Shown here piece after piece: positions 18,156 through 26,332 of a stretch of 64,000 nucleotides of DNA. Numbering within the stretch: position 1 is the stretch's first letter; each line of letters opens with the position of its first letter. The notes under the pieces were generated by a model. That model was not told the origin of the DNA. It did no database searches and worked only from the letters and a program-made list of their open reading frames with translations. The stretch lies in contig NZ_CP129118.1 of assembly GCF_033304615.1 (NCBI RefSeq), forward strand, positions 244,001-308,000. Reading direction: 5' to 3'. The position numbers and the translations under genes were made by a program. Source of the DNA: Sporosarcina oncorhynchi (lineage in GTDB: Bacteria > Bacillota > Bacilli > Bacillales_A > Planococcaceae).

Positions 18156-19871
18156 TTACTGTCCCTCATTAGTCATGTGATCGATTAATGAATTCAATAA
18201 TGAAAGCACTTCGGCTGAAGCTTGTTCAATGTGCTGTAAATCTAATTCGGCTTCGCTGATAAAGCCGTTCTGATAATGTTCGGCCGCTTTCTTGGCGTAA
18301 ACATGTACTGTTTCATGATGCTTATCAAGTTGTTTGAACTCCGGTAATTGGCCAAATCGTTCCGTTGTCCGTTGGTCGAAATACCATTTTCCGAGGCGGC
18401 ATTCCGTGTGGGCAGCGACATCTCCCGGATAGACCTCTTCAAGTCCAAGGAACATATTATAAATTTTCCATTTCCAAAGGATATGATCCGCTTTGGATAA
18501 TTGGAGAAGGGCGATGGAAGACAGTTCCGTATTGCTGTCTTTTACGACGCTCAATCTAAAGCGGTCGATTTCACGGCTCAATTCATAAATGGAGGAAGAC
18601 GTACTTTCTCCCAAAGATCTGATGTCATTCTGCAAATCGGTAATGCCGACCATCCGGTTTGCCACTTCATCGATGGCTGAAGCTTGCTGTTTCGAAATGG
18701 CAGCGGTATTTCCTACGTCCATATTGATGTCTTCCATTTCCTTTACAATGGAATTGATCAGTGGCAAGGATGTTTGAGCTTCAGACGTCGCTTTTGAAAG
18801 GATAACAGTCGTTTCTTCAATGGATATTGACACGTCGTTTGAATAACTCTTTAAATAATGGACGTTGTCCGAAATATCGCTGAGTGCGGAAACGGTGTTT
18901 TCGGCTAATTTTCGTACCTCCTGCGCGACGACCGAAAACCCTTTGCCGTGCTCGCCTGCCCTGGCGGCTTCGATGGAGGCATTCAATGCCAGAAGATTCG
19001 TTTGTGCTGCGATATCGTTAATGAGACCGGCAACATTTTCAATCGCATCAACGCGTTGTTGCAAGGAAGAAAATGTTTGGACGATAGTCTTGAACCGATC
19101 CTCTGTTTTAAAAATCTCTTCAAGCGCTTTTTCGATTGTCTGTTTGCTATGTATGGCATAGTTTACAGAATCCGTCGTTCTCTCTGCTATGCGGGAAGAC
19201 GATAGGGAAACTTCAGTGATCGAAGCAGTGATTTCCTCTGTAGCTGCAGAAGTTGTATGGATTTCCTCAGATTGTTTATCCAAACTGTAGATCAGGTCTT
19301 TCATGTACATGATTTTAGCGTTCGAATCAATTAGAGAAGAGATTTCCGTAATAACTTGGTCCATCGTTTTTTCACTCATCACTTCTGTCAGCAACTGCTG
19401 TTCAAGATTTCCTGCGGACTGGAGCGATTGGATCAAATTAAAAGACTTTGATAGTTTAAAGCTTCTTTGTTTCATCAGTTGTGTTGTTACGTAGAAGAAG
19501 AATTTATTGAAGAATGCAACGGTTTTACCCGCTTCAAACCGTTCTGAACGAAGCAACGCATAGAACGCCATCGACTGATTGAAATAATGCTCATCTCGAT
19601 TTTGATTGAAAAAAGAATGTATGTATTGATCGATGGTAGTTCGCTGAATAGGTTGTCCACCAACAGGAGTGATATCCAACAAGTTGTGGTAGAAAGTATC
19701 TTCGATGGTTGGATTAAGTGGTTGAAGCAGTTGATGAATTTTTCTTAAGTCGTTTATGTCATTTTGACGGATATTGTGATAAGCCAATGTTTCGTTCATA
19801 CGGCCTTCTATTACAATATCTGTGTCGCTTTCAAAATGGTCTGTAGCTGTTCTTGTTTTTAAATGTATCAT
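18156..19871 (-). CDS. Soluble globin-domain chemoreceptor with C-terminal CZB domain
   Basis: This 571-residue protein has no membrane segments. Residues about 20-180 resemble the protoglobin sensor of HemAT. The MCP signalling domain follows ([39 protein letters not shown] near 295-335). The C-terminus is a CZB-type zinc-binding domain ([15 protein letters not shown], and [16 protein letters not shown]). It should act in the cytoplasm on CheA/CheW, sensing a gas or redox/zinc state. In the segment where HemAT has its proximal haem His I read [10 protein letters not shown], with Tyr104 there, so haem binding is uncertain. The start is ATG 19871. Confidence 0.85.
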   Translation of the reverse strand: MIHLKTRTATDHFESDTDIVIEGRMNETLAYHNIRQNDINDLRKIHQLLQPLNPTIEDTFYHNLLDITPVGGQPIQRTTIDQYIHSFFNQNRDEHYFNQSMAFYALLRSERFEAGKTVAFFNKFFFYVTTQLMKQRSFKLSKSFNLIQSLQSAGNLEQQLLTEVMSEKTMDQVITEISSLIDSNAKIMYMKDLIYSLDKQSEEIHTTSAATEEITASITEVSLSSSRIAERTTDSVNYAIHSKQTIEKALEEIFKTEDRFKTIVQTFSSLQQRVDAIENVAGLINDIAAQTNLLALNASIEAARAGEHGKGFSVVAQEVRKLAENTVSALSDISDNVHYLKSYSNDVSISIEETTVILSKATSEAQTSLPLINSIVKEMEDINMDVGNTAAISKQQASAIDEVANRMVGITDLQNDIRSLGESTSSSIYELSREIDRFRLSVVKDSNTELSSIALLQLSKADHILWKWKIYNMFLGLEEVYPGDVAAHTECRLGKWYFDQRTTERFGQLPEFKQLDKHHETVHVYAKKAAEHYQNGFISEAELDLQHIEQASAEVLSLLNSLIDHMTNEGQ

Positions 19872-20063
19872 ACATAAGCCTCCAATAGATCTAGTTGAAA
19901 TAAGTATAACGTTCTGGATTACAGAAAAGAAGGTATTAAGTCAAATGTCATTTGTATAATCTATGTTGTATGTCATTAGACATAATCATTGACGTTATCA
20001 ACATGTGGACAACTTCAATTCATTTTTCAGAAGATATAAACAGTTTACCGGTATTATCCACGC

Positions 20064-20107
20064 TTTGCGGTGCATAACTATGCAAATCGAATGTTATGCA
20101 CCGCAAA
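20064..20107. repeat. Perfect 15-bp inverted repeat
   Basis: TTTGCGGTGCATAAC (20064-20078) is exactly complementary to 20093-20107, with a 14-base spacer. No T-run follows on either strand, so it is not a standard terminator. It is the main feature of the 340-base region between the chemoreceptor (-) and DedA (+) genes and may be an operator or RNA structure. Confidence 0.8.
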
Positions 20108-20214
20108 ATCCATTCATACTCTATACTATTCACACGTACACTCTTCATAACTATAGAAACTAGAAAGCAGATTGCATCGTCCTGTTTTTGAAGCTTACAA
20201 TAAAGGAGCGTTCA

Positions 20215-20826
20215 GTGGATAATTGGATTATGGAGTTCATCGGAGAACATGGTTATTTTGGTGTCTGTTTGCTGTTGCTTGTGGAAAACGTGTTCCCGCC
20301 GATTCCTTCTGAAGTCATATTGACGTTCAGTGGTTTTGTCACAACATTTTCGCTGATGACAAGGACAGGTGTCATCATTGCCGCAACGGTAGGCTCGGTT
20401 GTTGGCGCGATGATTCTATATAGTGTCGGGTTGGCGGTCGATGTTGAGAAGCTCGAGCGGTTGATTGAAAAACGTGGTCGTTGGTTGCGAGTGACGAAGA
20501 AGGATCTTCGCAGGGCAGAGCGATGGTTCGAAAAGTACGGGCCATGGACTGTATTCTTTTGTCGCTTGGTACCGCTCCTTCGTAGTTTGATTTCTGTTCC
20601 AGCGGGCATGGCACATATGAATTTCTTGTTGTTTCTTGTGCTCACAACACTTGGTAGCTTCATTTGGAATGCAATTCTTGTTACAATAGGGTTTGCAGTC
20701 GGTGAAAATTGGGAATCGATTATCTGGTATATGGATATCTATTCCACATTCGTTTATATTTTATTAGCAAGTAGTTGTGTCGCGGTTTTTATAGGTTATT
20801 ACCGCTTCCATAGAAAGAGGGCATAG
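20215..20826 (+). CDS. DedA-family membrane protein
   Basis: This 203-residue protein has about five membrane helices and DedA hallmarks: FPPIPSEVILTFSG, the amphipathic FEKYGPWTVFFCRLVPLLRSLISVPAG with two Arg, and GSFIWNAILVTIG. Some members (UptA type) carry undecaprenyl phosphate across the membrane. That fits this gene, because uppP follows six bases after its stop. I chose GTG 20215 behind AAGGAG rather than a TTG nine codons earlier with no ribosome site. Whether it is the UptA orthologue cannot be decided here. Confidence 0.88.
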   Translation: MDNWIMEFIGEHGYFGVCLLLLVENVFPPIPSEVILTFSGFVTTFSLMTRTGVIIAATVGSVVGAMILYSVGLAVDVEKLERLIEKRGRWLRVTKKDLRRAERWFEKYGPWTVFFCRLVPLLRSLISVPAGMAHMNFLLFLVLTTLGSFIWNAILVTIGFAVGENWESIIWYMDIYSTFVYILLASSCVAVFIGYYRFHRKRA

Positions 20827-20832
20827 GGAAAT

Positions 20833-21660
20833 ATGGAATTATTTGATTTGTTGAAGGCATTAATACTTGGTTTTGTAGAAGGGATGACGGAATTCGCTCC
20901 AGTCTCGTCAACAGGCCATCTCATTATCGTCGATGATATGTGGTTGAAAACAGAAGAGTTTCTAGGGAAGTATCCTGCAATCACTTTTAAAATCGTCATT
21001 CAGCTCGGTTCGATTCTAGCAGTTGTTTTCGTCTTCTGGAAACGTTTATTTAGTTTGGTCGGTCTATATAATATTGATGGTAAGAAAATGAACAATCGTT
21101 TTAATTTGTTGCATGTCATCGTTGGAATGTTGCCTGCCGTAATTCTTGGATTTGCGTTCAAAGACCTCATCGATGACTACCTATTTGGGATAGAAACTGT
21201 TATCGTTGCACTTGTAGCAGGTGCAATCTTAATGATTATTGCAGACAAATTCGGACCAAAAAGACCGAAAGTGCAGTCACTTGATCAGATTTCCTATCGA
21301 CAGGCATTTACTGTAGGACTCGTCCAATGTCTATCACTATGGCCTGGATTTTCACGTTCCGGTGCAACGATTTCAGGTGGTGTGCTATTCGGCATGAACC
21401 ACCGTACAGCGGCGGACTTCACTTTCATCATGGCCGTACCAATTATGATGGGTGCAAGCCTTGTATCGGTTATGAAGAACTGGGAATACATGTCGATGGA
21501 TCATATTTGGTTTTATGTCGTCGGCTTCTTGAGCGCATTCGTGTTCTCGCTCATTTCCATCCGTTTCTTCCTAAAACTGATTTCGAAAGTGAAATTAATG
21601 CCTTTTGCCATCTATCGAATTATTTTGGCGGTCATTTTAGCCGCAATTGTATTTTTATAA
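20833..21660 (+). CDS. uppP: Undecaprenyl-diphosphatase UppP (BacA)
   Basis: The 275-residue membrane protein carries the family motifs EGMTEFAPVSSTGHL (with the catalytic Glu and Ser) and PGFSRSGATISGG (with Arg and Ser), plus about eight helices. It dephosphorylates undecaprenyl diphosphate outside the membrane, recycling the carrier of peptidoglycan synthesis; overproduction gives bacitracin resistance. The immediate DedA neighbour suggests coupled dephosphorylation and flipping of the carrier. A terminator follows. Confidence 0.95.
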   Translation: MELFDLLKALILGFVEGMTEFAPVSSTGHLIIVDDMWLKTEEFLGKYPAITFKIVIQLGSILAVVFVFWKRLFSLVGLYNIDGKKMNNRFNLLHVIVGMLPAVILGFAFKDLIDDYLFGIETVIVALVAGAILMIIADKFGPKRPKVQSLDQISYRQAFTVGLVQCLSLWPGFSRSGATISGGVLFGMNHRTAADFTFIMAVPIMMGASLVSVMKNWEYMSMDHIWFYVVGFLSAFVFSLISIRFFLKLISKVKLMPFAIYRIILAVILAAIVFL

Positions 21661-21668
21661 TAAAACCT

Positions 21669-21704
21669 ACGACTCTTTCTAATGAAGGGTCGTTTTTTTA
21701 TTGC
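21669..21704 (+). terminator. Terminator of dedA-uppP
   Basis: ACGACTCTT pairs with AAGGGTCGT (one G-U pair), followed by seven T. Confidence 0.75.
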
Positions 21705-21799
21705 AAAGATCGTATGTGATGCACATCTCATTCAAATTATTCTCTCTGCAGCATTACTCAGTTACAATGAAAAAAACTGGCGCGTGATTAACTTGAAAG

Positions 21800-21957
21800 A
21801 AAAGCATTTATTAATGAAGAAGAGGATCGAAATGCACGTACGCATTTAAAAGGGAACTAGTAGTAACGCGGTTCACCTTTAAAGTGAAATAACGTCACAT
21901 TTAATTTGGATAACTACGGACAGCTGCCATACTGTCCGCTTTTATTTTTGAATCTAC
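21800..21957 (+). ncRNA. Possible degenerate, orphan T-box leader ending in a terminator
   Basis: The plus strand contains GAAGAAGAGGAT, then AGTAGTAACGCGG, which resembles the T-box sequence (GGTGGTACCGCG, about three mismatches), and ATAACGTCAC where T-boxes usually have TTCGTC. A real terminator stem follows (CGGACAG / CTGTCCG, then CTTTTATTTTT). No plus-strand gene follows: the next gene is the metallohydrolase on the other strand. The specifier stem is not recognisable. It may be a remnant of a lost aminoacyl-tRNA-controlled gene or a small RNA. The terminator is well supported, the T-box call is not. Confidence 0.3.
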
Positions 21958-22688
21958 ACTTCATAAACCTTCCCGACAACCGCCAATTCGGCAGGACTGG
22001 TATAGACGTTCGTTGCAGCATCTAAAATCATTTTCAAATCACCATGCAACGGCAGATGAGTCAACAGCAATTGCTTCGCACCAGCTAATTTCGCCAGTTT
22101 CCCCGCTTCACTGCCTGTCATGTGGCCAGGGGCTTTGCCAAGATGCTCTTCGTACAAATTCGCTTTGCTAATCAATAAATCTGTATCCTTTGCAAACAAG
22201 ACAAGTTCATCCCGCCATTCGGTGTCGGCCGTCAATGTGACAGAACGGCCATTTACAGTGAATCGCATCGCTAAGCAATAAGCTGGATGAATCGTTTCGC
22301 AAAATGTTACTTGAAAAGGTCCGATTTGGATAATATCTTTTTCCTGAATTGCCATGCCGACTGTCTGCTCTTTGTAGGAGAGCTTTTCAAAATTCTCTTT
22401 GTCCACGGTATGGGCGTAAATCGGCAAAGATGGCTGCGGTTTACCAAGATAGTAATTGATGAGCCTGCTATACTGCAAACTTCCGATATCCGCAATATGA
22501 TCTGCATGATAATGGCTTATTACGACCGCATCAAGCTGTTCAAGTTGAATATAATTTTGCAACGAGGAAAGCACTCCGCTTCCACAATCCACTAGACAAT
22601 GGAATCCGTCATGTTCAAGCAAAAAAGAAGAAGTTGCTCCATTCGCTTTAGGATACCCTCCCCATATACCGATCGGAATCACTTTCAT
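21954..22688 (-). CDS. MBL-fold metallohydrolase (RNase Z-like)
   Basis: The 244-residue protein has the metallo-beta-lactamase metal motif HYHADH (about residues 60-65), an upstream DCGSG, a TADTEW segment with Asp, and a final His in LLTHLPLHGD. Bacillales relatives (YhfI-like) are annotated as hydrolases of unknown substrate; true tRNase Z has extra exosite features that I do not see. The ATG follows GGAGGTGC. It is divergent from the glutaredoxin gene, and the intervening 90 bases hold the CsoR/CstR-like operator. Confidence 0.85.
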   Translation of the reverse strand: MKVIPIGIWGGYPKANGATSSFLLEHDGFHCLVDCGSGVLSSLQNYIQLEQLDAVVISHYHADHIADIGSLQYSRLINYYLGKPQPSLPIYAHTVDKENFEKLSYKEQTVGMAIQEKDIIQIGPFQVTFCETIHPAYCLAMRFTVNGRSVTLTADTEWRDELVLFAKDTDLLISKANLYEEHLGKAPGHMTGSEAGKLAKLAGAKQLLLTHLPLHGDLKMILDAATNVYTSPAELAVVGKVYEV

Positions 22689-22715
22689 ACGAACAGCACC
22701 TCCAGAACTAATTAA

Positions 22716-22744
22716 TTGAATGTATACCTGTGGGGGTATATAAT
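22716..22744 (+). promoter_or_regulatory. SigA-like promoter overlapped by a CsoR/CstR-like operator
   Basis: TTGAAT (22716-22721) and TATAAT (22739-22744) are 17 bp apart. The spacer contains TATACC-TGTG-GGGGTATA (22723-22740), which fits the ATACC-N4-GGGGGTAT type of inverted repeat recognised by the copper or persulfide sensors CsoR and CstR. A repressor here would block the glutaredoxin gene directly. The match is by eye; the cognate repressor is not in the window. Confidence 0.65.
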
Positions 22745-22776
22745 AAAATCAATACAATGAAAAAGGAGACATCATA

Positions 22777-23016
22777 ATGACAACAGCTACAGTATACACT
22801 ACAACAACTTGCCCATACTGCACAATGATGAAAGACTACCTCGACGAACAGAAAATTGCATACCGTGAAGTGAATGTACAGGAAGATAGACAGGCAGCTC
22901 AGGAGCTTGTCGACAGAACTGGACAGATGGGCGTTCCCCAAACAGAATTGAATGGGAATTGGATATTCGGATTTGACCCAGCAGCAGTACAAGCAGCATT
23001 ATCTGAGGATAACTAA
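22777..23016 (+). CDS. Glutaredoxin-like thiol protein (CPYC)
   Basis: The 79-residue protein is a minimal thioredoxin fold of the glutaredoxin / NrdH type: active site TCPYC (Cys 12 and 15), cis-Pro in MGVPQTELNG, and GFDPAAVQAAL at the end. It reduces disulfides or glutathione/bacillithiol mixed disulfides in the cytoplasm. AAAAGGAG precedes the ATG. Together with a 52-residue membrane protein it forms a small operon, apparently controlled by a CsoR/CstR-like repressor, which points to copper or reactive-sulfur stress. Confidence 0.88.
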   Translation: MTTATVYTTTTCPYCTMMKDYLDEQKIAYREVNVQEDRQAAQELVDRTGQMGVPQTELNGNWIFGFDPAAVQAALSEDN

Positions 23017-23017
23017 C

Positions 23018-23176
23018 ATGAAAAAACCTTCTCTTTTTAGCAAATCATGCTCGATCGGGACACCCGAATCGATGGAAGAGGAAATGAACAAACGCCTCTT
23101 CCCGAAGATATGCATGGGTCATGTGGGGTTGTTTTTGACAGGTGTATTTTTGGTGATTATGGAGTGGATGAATTAA
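23018..23176 (+). CDS. Small membrane protein in the glutaredoxin operon
   Basis: The 52-residue product starts one base after the glutaredoxin stop with TGAGG upstream. It has one hydrophobic helix (about residues 34-49, GHVGLFLTGVFLVIMEW) and two Cys (SKSCSIG and KICMGH). It is probably co-translated with the glutaredoxin. I know no family for it; a role as membrane partner is inference. Confidence 0.65.
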   Translation: MKKPSLFSKSCSIGTPESMEEEMNKRLFPKICMGHVGLFLTGVFLVIMEWMN

Positions 23177-23179
23177 GGG

Positions 23180-23222
23180 ATCCTTCATTGACGATTTGTT
23201 TACGTCAATGGAGGATTTTTTA
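23180..23222 (+). terminator. Terminator of the glutaredoxin operon
   Basis: ATCCTTCATTGACG pairs with CGTCAATGGAGGAT across a nine-base loop (one mismatch-like pair), followed by a run of seven T. Confidence 0.85.
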
Positions 23223-23380
23223 TTATGGAAAAATGATGAATCGATGGTGAAGCATAAGCTCAAGGGTTGTCAAATGCTTTTCTAATACTTTCCAACTCAA
23301 TAGTTTCAGCGAGTACTAGAAAACACAAAAAACGCTGAAATCCACTAGGGATTCGGCGTTTCTTTTGTAAATATATGGTC

Positions 23381-23500
23381 GAGCGGTGATGGAAAGTGAT
23401 TAAGCCGTGATAAATGCCATCTAAGCGGTGATAAAACCGGCTCGAGCGGTGATAGACAGCCCATAAGCAGTGATAGATCCACATCAAGCGGTGATAGCCC
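23381..23500 (+). repeat. 21-bp repeat array b (core AAGCGGTGATAGA, 6 units)
   Basis: Cores start at 23381, 23402, 23423, 23444, 23465 and 23486, exactly 21 bp apart. Units 2 and 5 carry single changes (AAGCCGTGATAA, AAGCAGTGATAG). It lies between convergent genes. The rest of the 320-base gap holds nothing else I recognise. Confidence 0.93.
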
Positions 23501-23545
23501 AATTTAACGTATGAATCTGGTCGGATAAACTACCATTATCGAATC

Positions 23546-23851
23546 CTATAAACCCGATTTCAATTCATTGATTAATTCCCCGAAAATCTTTTCATTCTCT
23601 GATATCATCCGATCGATTTGCTCGCCCATAGACTTTTGACTGGAATTCGGTTGACTTCGGGCATTCAGCCTAGTCATCTGAAGCTCTTTGTTCATAAGAA
23701 TATATAGAAGCAGCAAATTGATTGTTTTAGCGTCTAGATAGACAAAACTTTTTAATGCATTCTCATCCAAGTCAATTTCGCTCATCGGAAAGTTTTTGGT
23801 CAGCTCCTCGATAATCTTATGGAATGCTTCCTGTGTAAAATGACTAGTCAA
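23546..23851 (-). CDS. Conserved hypothetical protein, helical (101 aa)
   Basis: The 101-residue acidic protein has no membrane segment or Cys and looks helical throughout (NLLLLYILMNKELQMTRLNAR; GEQIDRMISENEKIFGELINEL). It starts at TTG 23851, overlapping the end of the upstream gene, behind AAGGAGAG. I do not recognise the family. It is the last gene of a three-gene minus-strand group that may encode spore-surface or envelope proteins; that link is only positional. Confidence 0.6.
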   Translation of the reverse strand: MTSHFTQEAFHKIIEELTKNFPMSEIDLDENALKSFVYLDAKTINLLLLYILMNKELQMTRLNARSQPNSSQKSMGEQIDRMISENEKIFGELINELKSGL

Positions 23852-23852
23852 T

Positions 23853-24422
23853 TCAAGGTCTCTCCTTTATTCGCATTGATCCGTTAATGTCGATGGAGTT
23901 GAGTGCAGGTATACCATTGGGAAACTGATTGCTGAAAAATAGAGCTGTCATGCTACCTGCATAAGTTTTAGAAGGTGACCATGTCAGCTGAAAATTAGTA
24001 AAAGACAATGTTTCACCAGGCCCTATCACTTCGTTTACAATGGGTTGCAAGTCAAACAAGAATTTGTCTGATGACTCATTGACACGTTGCCAGCCATTCG
24101 CCAACTTAGAGGAGAGAGTTGCTGCATTGCTTACAAACTTTCCGTGAAATGAAAAAGGTGCACCTTCGGATAGTGTAAACCGGATATGCGGGGTGGTAAG
24201 CGGAACCGTGCCGGTATTAAAGATATGATAAGAGCCGAGGCAAAAGCTTTCTTGCGAGACATCATGTGACAGCTGTAATGCATATGTAAAATAACTGATA
24301 CAGTCCGAACGATGTAACCTGGTGGATAGCGTTTTCCGCAGTTCAAGCAAGTGACCTTTCGTGGATTCGTGAAATCTATGTAGCTTATGGGTAATATCTT
24401 CAGTAGATGTGTGGATGTGCAC
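23853..24422 (-). CDS. Hypothetical beta-rich protein (189 aa, start uncertain)
   Basis: The N-terminal part is helical with many His (THKLHRFHESTKGHLLELRKTL). From about residue 60 it has a beta-sandwich-like pattern (FCLGSYHIFNTGTVPLTTPHIRFTLSEGAPFSFHGKF; IGPGETLSFTNFQLTW; YAGSMTALFFSNQFPNGIPALNSIDINGS). The frame remains open upstream, but that part contains a terminator stem, so I use GTG 24422; GAGGAGG lies unusually close (two bases), which leaves the start unsure. The neighbours encode Cys-rich proteins, so a structural, perhaps spore-surface, role is possible but not shown. Confidence 0.55.
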   Translation of the reverse strand: MHIHTSTEDITHKLHRFHESTKGHLLELRKTLSTRLHRSDCISYFTYALQLSHDVSQESFCLGSYHIFNTGTVPLTTPHIRFTLSEGAPFSFHGKFVSNAATLSSKLANGWQRVNESSDKFLFDLQPIVNEVIGPGETLSFTNFQLTWSPSKTYAGSMTALFFSNQFPNGIPALNSIDINGSMRIKERP

Positions 24423-24432
24423 AACCTCCTCA

Positions 24433-24468
24433 AAAAGTATAAAGAGAGAAAGCCGAAGCCTCTCTCTC
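24433..24468 (-). terminator. Terminator between two minus-strand genes
   Basis: On the minus strand GAGAGAGGC-TTCG-GCTTTCTCTC forms a stem with a stable tetraloop and one bulge, followed by TTTATACTTTTT. It separates the Cys-rich 220-residue gene from the gene after it. Confidence 0.65.
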
Positions 24469-24504
24469 CATGCTATGTTCTGACAAGTACAGTTAGTACG
24501 GTTT

Positions 24505-25167
24505 TCAGTCAGGGAAAACGGCATTGCAACTCGCTGGTCGTGTAGGGAGTGAACAAGAGGCAATTTCCAATTCAGCGCGCGGGTGGCAGTATTCCGCTAA
24601 AAATTCAACTGTCACCGGATACGTAGATTGGATGCTTTGACAAGTAGAAATTGTAACGACAAGATTGGAAAAATTAATTTCATCTCTGTCATTAGGTCCT
24701 CCTTGATAAATTCTTCCTGTCGAGCTGACGAAACACTTCAAATCTGTGTAAGTCACTGTGACTGTTGTCTCCTCTGGTGCGCAAAGGACGACTTGCTCCG
24801 AACGTGAGAGATAGATTGGATGGCTGCGGTGTACTGTGCAGTCTGGTAATGTCAGAACAATGACGAGCTTGAATCTTTTACGAATTGTCAGTTCCTGCAA
24901 AAGAACTGTTCTTCCGTCAATCATGAATTCACGGTTCTGTCGGTCTAAAATGACAACCGGATCATACGATGCGTCTACAGGTGTCACTTCACATGTGACA
25001 ATCGCATCTTCTAAGCTTTGATCGCTGAGATGGGTAGTGATGCATGGAAACTTGATGGGATTTCGCGGCGTGTATTCAAAACTGTTTTCCTTCATCACCC
25101 AGTCATATACTTTGTCGACGTTAATGCAGATCATTTCCTGATCGGGTCTTGGACGTTTTTCTTGCAT
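24505..25167 (-). CDS. Cys-containing conserved hypothetical protein, possible spore-surface protein
   Basis: The 220-residue product begins with a motif seen in many spore-former hypothetical proteins (ICINVDKVYDWVMKE). It has a repeated beta-strand character and nine or so Cys residues, several near the C-terminus (AEYCHPRAELEIASCSLPTRPASC). There is no signal peptide. ATG 25167 follows CGGAGGTG. Cys-rich, beta-rich, cytoplasmically made proteins of this kind occur in spore coats and appendages, but I cannot assign a named family, so the spore link is inference. Confidence 0.6.
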   Translation of the reverse strand: MQEKRPRPDQEMICINVDKVYDWVMKENSFEYTPRNPIKFPCITTHLSDQSLEDAIVTCEVTPVDASYDPVVILDRQNREFMIDGRTVLLQELTIRKRFKLVIVLTLPDCTVHRSHPIYLSRSEQVVLCAPEETTVTVTYTDLKCFVSSTGRIYQGGPNDRDEINFSNLVVTISTCQSIQSTYPVTVEFLAEYCHPRAELEIASCSLPTRPASCNAVFPD

Positions 25168-25339
25168 GAGTATAGTCACCTCCGTAATTTATTTGGCCTT
25201 GCATTCGTATCATATGTCGTAGAAAAGCCGCTATGTAGGCAAAGAAAAGGCTCGACTGCAACTCTTTCACGTTAAGTTTAGTGAGATGAGCAAGCTGTCC
25301 AGTAAAAGATGAATGAAGAGCTGTCAGATGGAGGAGGCG

Positions 25340-25912
25340 ATGAAATTGGCAGAATCAGATAGAAGAGATCTCGAAATCATGAAATTGAAACAACAGCTTG
25401 GACGATACCGAAGAGCGTTTGCTTCCATGAAAAAAGCAGCTCCTGTTTCGGAAGGCGATTATGAAAAGAGAATAGCTGAAATCGAAAAGAGTATTATGCA
25501 GTTAAATGAAGGTATGCAGGAAATCGCAAAGTTGCTTTCGGCAGGTCTTGATCAGCTGTCGGAAAGGGACGGTACGAAAGAGCCACCCATTCAACAGAGT
25601 GAAAGAGGGAAAGCTGAGAAAACGCTCGACCATAGTGTCTTGCCTTCTAGAAATGTGTCTTCAACGAAACAACCACACGCCCCTTCATTCAACCAATTGC
25701 GTGGTCTAGCAGCGCAATCCCCTTATCGGCAGGAAATGCCCGGTAACAGAACTACTCCTTCAGGAAACCCCAAATCGATAAAGGCGGCGACTCCGTTGCA
25801 AAATGTAACGAAGGAAATCGACTTGCCAGTAGAAAAGGGAGTAGTAAAATCTGCAGAAGCTATCGAAAAAAGCTCGATATCTTCATTCTGGCGAGCTCTA
25901 AAATGGAAATGA
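25340..25912 (+). CDS. Coiled-coil hypothetical protein (about 190 aa)
   Basis: The first 90 residues are charged heptad-like helix (RRDLEIMKLKQQLGRYRRAFASMKK; KRIAEIEKSIMQLNEGMQEIAKLL). The rest is low-complexity, rich in Ser, Pro, Gln and Lys. There is no Cys or membrane segment. The start is uncertain: GGAGGAG sits just before ATG 25340, and TTG 25346 has better spacing. It is divergent from the Cys-rich gene and precedes another small Cys-rich gene. Function unknown. Confidence 0.55.
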   Translation: MKLAESDRRDLEIMKLKQQLGRYRRAFASMKKAAPVSEGDYEKRIAEIEKSIMQLNEGMQEIAKLLSAGLDQLSERDGTKEPPIQQSERGKAEKTLDHSVLPSRNVSSTKQPHAPSFNQLRGLAAQSPYRQEMPGNRTTPSGNPKSIKAATPLQNVTKEIDLPVEKGVVKSAEAIEKSSISSFWRALKWK

Positions 25913-26002
25913 AAGTAGCTTCCTAGACGATAAACCGATAAATATCTGCCCGTCCTTCCTTGCGAATCTTGAATAAGATAGCGAAGAGGGGAGGTGTTTA
26001 GT

Positions 26003-26191
26003 ATGAGCTTTGAAAGAACGGGTTCCAGAGGATGCAGACATTGTGGGCATGTGCAATCCGACAGGCATTGTCCATTCCGCAGACGTTGTACAAACTTTGG
26101 CCCATTTGTCGCTAGAGATATCCATTGCGGAAACTCAATGATGATGTTGCAACCAGTGAGCGGAAGGACCGCTCATGAAACTTCTAATTGA
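26003..26191 (+). CDS. Small Cys/His-rich protein (62 aa)
   Basis: The 62-residue product has the pattern CRHCGHVQSDRHCPFRRRC followed by one further Cys (IHCGNS), resembling a zinc ribbon or a crosslinkable coat peptide. It has a strong GGGGAGG eight bases before the ATG. I do not know a family. It lies in the group of small Cys-bearing genes at 23.5-26.2 kb and is followed by a terminator. Confidence 0.6.
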   Translation: MSFERTGSRGCRHCGHVQSDRHCPFRRRCTNFGPFVARDIHCGNSMMMLQPVSGRTAHETSN

Positions 26192-26264
26192 CCAATAATT
26201 AACCTTATCAAATTTCATCAAATACTCACTGAGATGAAAGACGAGTCCCCCTCAATACTGTAGA

Positions 26265-26298
26265 TGCCTGCTTGCCCCCGCAAGTGGGCATTTTAAGT
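26265..26298 (+). terminator. Terminator after the Cys-rich gene
   Basis: TGCCTGCTTGC pairs with GCAAGTGGGCA (two G-U pairs) around CCCC, followed by TTTT. Confidence 0.65.
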
Positions 26299-26332
26299 GA
26301 CGTGAAAGCTTGTGAAAACCCATAATATGGGC

